Source of the DNA: CAZXDS01 sp964639525
Lineage (GTDB): Bacteria; Bacteroidota; Ignavibacteria; Ignavibacteriales; Melioribacteraceae
DNA: 9,280 bases
Reading direction: 5' to 3'
Assembly: GCA_964639525.1 (NCBI GenBank)
Contig: CAZXDS010000137.1
Coordinates: forward strand, 1-9,280
Shown in pieces: positions 6,636 to 9,280 of this stretch. A program made the position numbers and the translations under genes. The number at the start of each line of letters is the position of its first letter. Position 1 is the first letter of the stretch. A model generated the notes under the pieces. That model was not told the DNA's origin, did no database searches, and worked only from the letters and a program-made list of their open reading frames with translations.

Positions 6636-7685
6636 ATGAAAAAATTTGTATTAGTCTATTTCGTAATTATTGTTCTTCTTACTATTGGGTGTTCTCCTAA
6701 AAAGAGAATTGTTACAAAAGTTTTTACTTTTTCCGGATTAACAATGGGAACGAGCTACAATATTAAAATTGTTGAAGATTCTATTTTTACAAAGGGGAAA
6801 TTTTCTAAAATAGTAAAACCTGGTGTTGATAGTTTACTTTACAAAGTAAACCAAAAAATGTCAACTTATATTTCCGATTCTGAAATATCAATGTTTAACA
6901 GTTTTGCCGATACAACATGGTTCCCCATTTCAAAGGAATTTGCTTTAGTAGTAAAAGCCGCAATTTTTATTGGTGACACTTCAAATCAAGCACTCGATGT
7001 TACTGTAGGCCCATTGGTAAATCTTTGGGGTTTTGGTCCAAACGGAGAAATTAAAAATCTACCGGACAGCCAAGAAGTGAAATTGATGAAATCATTAACC
7101 GGATTGAACAAAATTAAAGTTCAATTTCATCCGTCTGCAATAAAAAAAGCTCAACCTGATATGTATCTTGATCTTTCTTCAATTGCAAAAGGTTATGGTG
7201 TTGATAAAGTTGCAGAATATTTTAATCACCTTGGATTAAATAATTATATGGTTGAAATTGGTGGGGAAGTAAGAGCAAGTGGAGTTAACGAAAATAGAGA
7301 GTACTGGCGAATCGGAATTTCAACACCCAATAATTCAGGAAGTATTGAAAAAATAGTTTTGTTAAATAACATGAGTATGGCTACTTCGGGTGATTATCAT
7401 AATTATTTTGTAAAAAACGGGAAAAGATATTCTCACACGATTGATCCGAGAACCGGTTATCCGATAACGCATAATTTGGCATCTGTTTCGGTAATTGCAA
7501 AAACATGTATGATGGCTGACGGATACGCTACCGCTCTTGATGTTTTAGGTCCTATAAGCGGATTACTTTACGCTGATACTTTGAAACTTCCTGTTTTTAT
7601 GATTGTTCACAAGAATGGTAAATTTACGGAAGAAAAAAATATACAATTTGATAAATATTTATATAAAAAAGAAAGGATTAAATAA
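6636..7685 (+). CDS. apbE: FAD:protein FMN transferase (ApbE), lipoprotein
   Basis: ApbE cleaves FAD and attaches FMN to a Thr in target proteins; here the obvious targets are NqrC Thr231 and NqrB Thr230. The protein has 349 residues. The N terminus (1-19) is a lipoprotein signal with a hydrophobic core and the likely lipidated Cys19 in LTIGC, placing the enzyme outside the cytoplasmic membrane. Family motifs are MGTSYNIKI (37-45), MSTYISDSEISMFN (75-88), ALDVTVGPLVNLWGFGP (119-135), DLSSIAKGYGVD (179-190), EIGGEVRASG (207-216), MATSGDYHNYF (248-258), SHTIDPRTGYP (266-276) and the metal/FAD-site block ADGYATALDVLG (294-305). All expected regions are present, so it should be active. Its stop overlaps the nqrM-like start by one base (TAATG). 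The Shine-Dalgarno site is weak. Confidence 0.95.
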   Translation: MKKFVLVYFVIIVLLTIGCSPKKRIVTKVFTFSGLTMGTSYNIKIVEDSIFTKGKFSKIVKPGVDSLLYKVNQKMSTYISDSEISMFNSFADTTWFPISKEFALVVKAAIFIGDTSNQALDVTVGPLVNLWGFGPNGEIKNLPDSQEVKLMKSLTGLNKIKVQFHPSAIKKAQPDMYLDLSSIAKGYGVDKVAEYFNHLGLNNYMVEIGGEVRASGVNENREYWRIGISTPNNSGSIEKIVLLNNMSMATSGDYHNYFVKNGKRYSHTIDPRTGYPITHNLASVSVIAKTCMMADGYATALDVLGPISGLLYADTLKLPVFMIVHKNGKFTEEKNIQFDKYLYKKERIK

Positions 7686-7924
7686 TGATACAATTTATTA
7701 TTGTCCCAATATTTTTTGCAATTGCAATAGTAGGAATGGGTTTGGCACTTCATTTCAGTAAATACAAACAAGGTGATTCGAGCTGTTGCGGTGGCGGACA
7801 TTGTTCATCAGATGGACATGGACACGGCAATGGACAACATAGTTGCTATTCTTCAAAATCTGATTTTGTTGACGAATATCCTAAGTTAAAACAAGTAAAA
7901 GTTCTAAACCTCGATCAAAAATAA
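7685..7924 (+). CDS. nqrM: Small Cys/His-rich membrane protein, probable NqrM-like Na+-NQR maturation factor
   Basis: The 79-residue protein has one N-terminal hydrophobic helix (about 2-24, ending GMGLALHF), a basic turn SKYK, and then a Cys/His-rich segment: Cys34 and Cys35 in CCGGGHC, Cys40, His45 and His47 in GHGHG, and Cys54. The C-terminal part (about 60-79) is hydrophilic. The helix followed by G-x-S-C-x-G-G resembles NqrM (DUF539), which is required to assemble Na+-NQR and is thought to help deliver iron to the NqrD/NqrE site. The position directly after apbE, overlapping its stop by one base with AAAGGA at 7672-7677, supports this. The His-rich stretch is unlike the proteobacterial form as I recall it. 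A FeoB-associated Cys-rich membrane protein is the main alternative, but no feo gene is present. Confidence 0.65.
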   Translation: MIQFIIVPIFFAIAIVGMGLALHFSKYKQGDSSCCGGGHCSSDGHGHGNGQHSCYSSKSDFVDEYPKLKQVKVLNLDQK

Positions 7925-7928
7925 ATCA

Positions 7929-8732
7929 ATGTTTAAAAAGATTATTGAACTTCAAAAGGATAACAAACCTTTTGTACTTGCCACAGTAGTATCTTCTACC
8001 GGATCATCTCCGGGTAAGGAAGGTTTCAAACTTGTATTAGATAGCGAGAATAATACTTATGGAACTGTGGGGGGCGGTGCGATTGAAATGGAAATTATTT
8101 TGCAGTCAAAGTCGTTTCTATCGGAAGGAATTGGTGGTAAGGTTTCTTATCTTCTTGCAAAAAATAGCAAACCAAAAACTGAAAAAGAAAAAGTGATTCC
8201 AATGATGTGTGGTGGAAGAATGGAAGTTTTCTTTGAAGTTTTTGGTAAAAAACAAACTGTTTTTATTTTTGGCGGTGGTCATGTGGGGCAGGCTCTAATT
8301 CCATTGCTTAATAATTTAGGTTATTATATAGTTCTCGTTGATAATCGTCAGAAATTTATTGATAAGGATGAAAACAAACTTGCTGACAAAAGAGTTTGTG
8401 AAGATTATATCGAATATTCCTCAAAATTTAATCCGTCTAAAGATTCAATGTGCATTCTTTTAACTCACGGGCATAATTACGATTATGAAATACTTTACCA
8501 AATTTATTCTCGAAATATTGATGTTAAATACATTGGTGTTATTTCGTCAAAAGGGAAGGCTGCGACATTGAAAAAAAATCTTAAAAAATCATTGGGAGAA
8601 AAGTTAGACTTTTCCAATCTTTTTGCCCCAATCGGATTGGATATCGGAGGAGATTCTGCTGCTGAAATTGCTTTGAGCATTGCGGCTGAATTACAATCGG
8701 TACGATACAATTTAATAAATTCCGCAAAATGA
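7929..8732 (+). CDS. XdhC/CoxI-family molybdoenzyme accessory protein
   Basis: Members of this family, such as XdhC, bind molybdenum cofactor and help sulfurate and insert it into xanthine dehydrogenase or related molybdenum hydroxylases. The 267 residues show the N-terminal XdhC domain with ATVVSSTGSSPGKEGFKLVL (18-37) and GTVGGGAIEMEI (45-56), the MCGGRMEVFFE block (93-103) with conserved Cys94, and a C-terminal Rossmann domain beginning FIFGGGHVGQAL (112-123), followed by LTHGHNYD (178-185), YIGVISSKGK (201-210) and PIGLDIGGDSAAEIALSIAAEL (234-255). The protein is full length. It starts 4 bases after the nqrM-like stop without a clear ribosome site, and its end overlaps the MOSC gene in an ATGA arrangement. 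No xanthine dehydrogenase or CO dehydrogenase subunit is visible in the window, so its client enzyme is unknown. Confidence 0.9.
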   Translation: MFKKIIELQKDNKPFVLATVVSSTGSSPGKEGFKLVLDSENNTYGTVGGGAIEMEIILQSKSFLSEGIGGKVSYLLAKNSKPKTEKEKVIPMMCGGRMEVFFEVFGKKQTVFIFGGGHVGQALIPLLNNLGYYIVLVDNRQKFIDKDENKLADKRVCEDYIEYSSKFNPSKDSMCILLTHGHNYDYEILYQIYSRNIDVKYIGVISSKGKAATLKKNLKKSLGEKLDFSNLFAPIGLDIGGDSAAEIALSIAAELQSVRYNLINSAK

Positions 8733-9280
8733 AAGTCCTGTCTGTAAATGTAGGCAAATCAAAAGAAGTAATATTTCGTGATAAAATATTTAAAACCGGA
8801 ATTTATAAACAGTCCATTTCCGGTGAAGTACAGGTTAACAAATTTAATCTACTGGGAGATGAGCAAGTTGATAAGCGTGTTCATGGTGGGTTGTGGAAAG
8901 CTGTCTATGTTTATCCGTTTGAGCATTTTTCGGTTTGGGAAAAACGTTTTCCAAAATTAGAATTAAATTTCGGGTCATTTGGTGAAAATATTACTTCAAA
9001 AGGTTTGCTTGAAAACGAGATTTGTATTGGAGATATTCTCCAAATAGGAACTTGTAAATTTACAGTAACTGAACCTCGCCTACCATGTTTCAAATTTAAT
9101 ATTAGATTGGATGAGCCGAAAGCTGCAAAGTTTATGGTCGAAAAATCCTTAAGCGGATTTTACTTAAGAGTTCTTGAAGAAGGAAATATATCAGAAGGAA
9201 ATAAAATAAAAGTTATTGAAAAAGGATTTGGACAAGTACCAATATCAGATTTAAATGAATTTTTACTTAACGAAAAAATG
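8729..9280 (+). CDS. MOSC-domain protein, YiiM-like (3' end beyond the window)
   Basis: The frame from ATG 8729 stays open to the window end, giving 184 residues without a stop. The sequence matches the YiiM-type MOSC proteins: MKVLSVNVGKSKEV at the start, TGIYKQSISGEVQV (23-36), LLGDEQVDKRVHGGLWKAVYVY (about 41-62), EHFSVW, FGENITSKGLLENEICIGD (84-102), EPRLPCFKF (115-123) with the conserved Cys120, and SGFYLRVLEEGNISEGN. MOSC domains relate to the molybdenum cofactor sulfurase C terminus; YiiM and YcbX types reduce N-hydroxylated compounds using molybdenum cofactor bound at that Cys. YiiM has about 224 residues, so roughly 40 are missing downstream. The start overlaps the XdhC stop by three bases (ATGA), implying translational coupling. 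Function as an N-hydroxyl reductase is a family inference. Confidence 0.88.
   Translation, partial: MKVLSVNVGKSKEVIFRDKIFKTGIYKQSISGEVQVNKFNLLGDEQVDKRVHGGLWKAVYVYPFEHFSVWEKRFPKLELNFGSFGENITSKGLLENEICIGDILQIGTCKFTVTEPRLPCFKFNIRLDEPKAAKFMVEKSLSGFYLRVLEEGNISEGNKIKVIEKGFGQVPISDLNEFLLNEKM

Noticed and set aside
8778..8960. 60-codon + strand frame near the end of the window
   Set aside because: It is an out-of-frame reading of the MOSC gene, whose own frame from 8729 carries clear family motifs through the same bases.
8911..9093. 60-codon - strand frame opposite the MOSC gene
   Set aside because: It is antisense to conserved MOSC motifs and has no recognisable features.

Overview
The window is an AT-rich bacterial contig dominated by the sodium-pumping NADH:quinone oxidoreductase (Na+-NQR) operon and a second, shorter gene run that contains the maturation genes for that enzyme. 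All genes are on the + strand. Na+-NQR occurs widely in Gammaproteobacteria, Bacteroidota and relatives, and Chlamydiae. The low GC content, protein sequence style and strong Shine-Dalgarno sites inside the nqr operon fit a member of the Bacteroidota/Ignavibacteria/Chlorobi group better than Bacteroidia or Flavobacteriia, where such sites are rarely used. This placement is an inference of low to moderate confidence. A run of exactly 100 N bases suggests a scaffolded draft or metagenome-assembled genome.

Layout. Positions 1-150 are a leader region with no gene. Positions 151-5804 hold nqrA, nqrB, nqrC, nqrD, nqrE and nqrF, which overlap or lie within about 10 bases of each other, so they form a single transcription unit. 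nqrE is interrupted by the assembly gap (4303-4402). A clear intrinsic terminator (5898-5925) closes the operon. The stretch 5805-6137 has no gene but contains a 12-base palindrome, the terminator and the probable start region of the next unit.

The second unit runs from 6138 to the window end: a two-CBS-domain protein, the flavin transferase ApbE (a lipoprotein), a small Cys/His-rich membrane protein resembling NqrM, an XdhC/CoxI-family molybdoenzyme accessory protein, and the start of a YiiM-like MOSC-domain protein cut off by the window end.

How the genes work together. NqrF takes electrons from NADH through FAD and a 2Fe-2S cluster. They pass through the iron-sulfur site between NqrD and NqrE, the covalent FMNs of NqrC and NqrB, and riboflavin to quinone, coupled to Na+ export. 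ApbE attaches the two FMNs and NqrM is needed for assembly, so the second unit supplies the factors that make the first functional. A 23-base sequence, split by a 4-base insertion in one copy, lies upstream of both nqrA and apbE and may link them in regulation. XdhC and the MOSC protein suggest a molybdenum-enzyme theme downstream.

I see no CRISPR array, mobile element, tRNA or rRNA, and no convincing undescribed system. The most noteworthy items are the shared upstream element, the unusual NqrM-like protein, and the mixed cofactor-maturation gene run.
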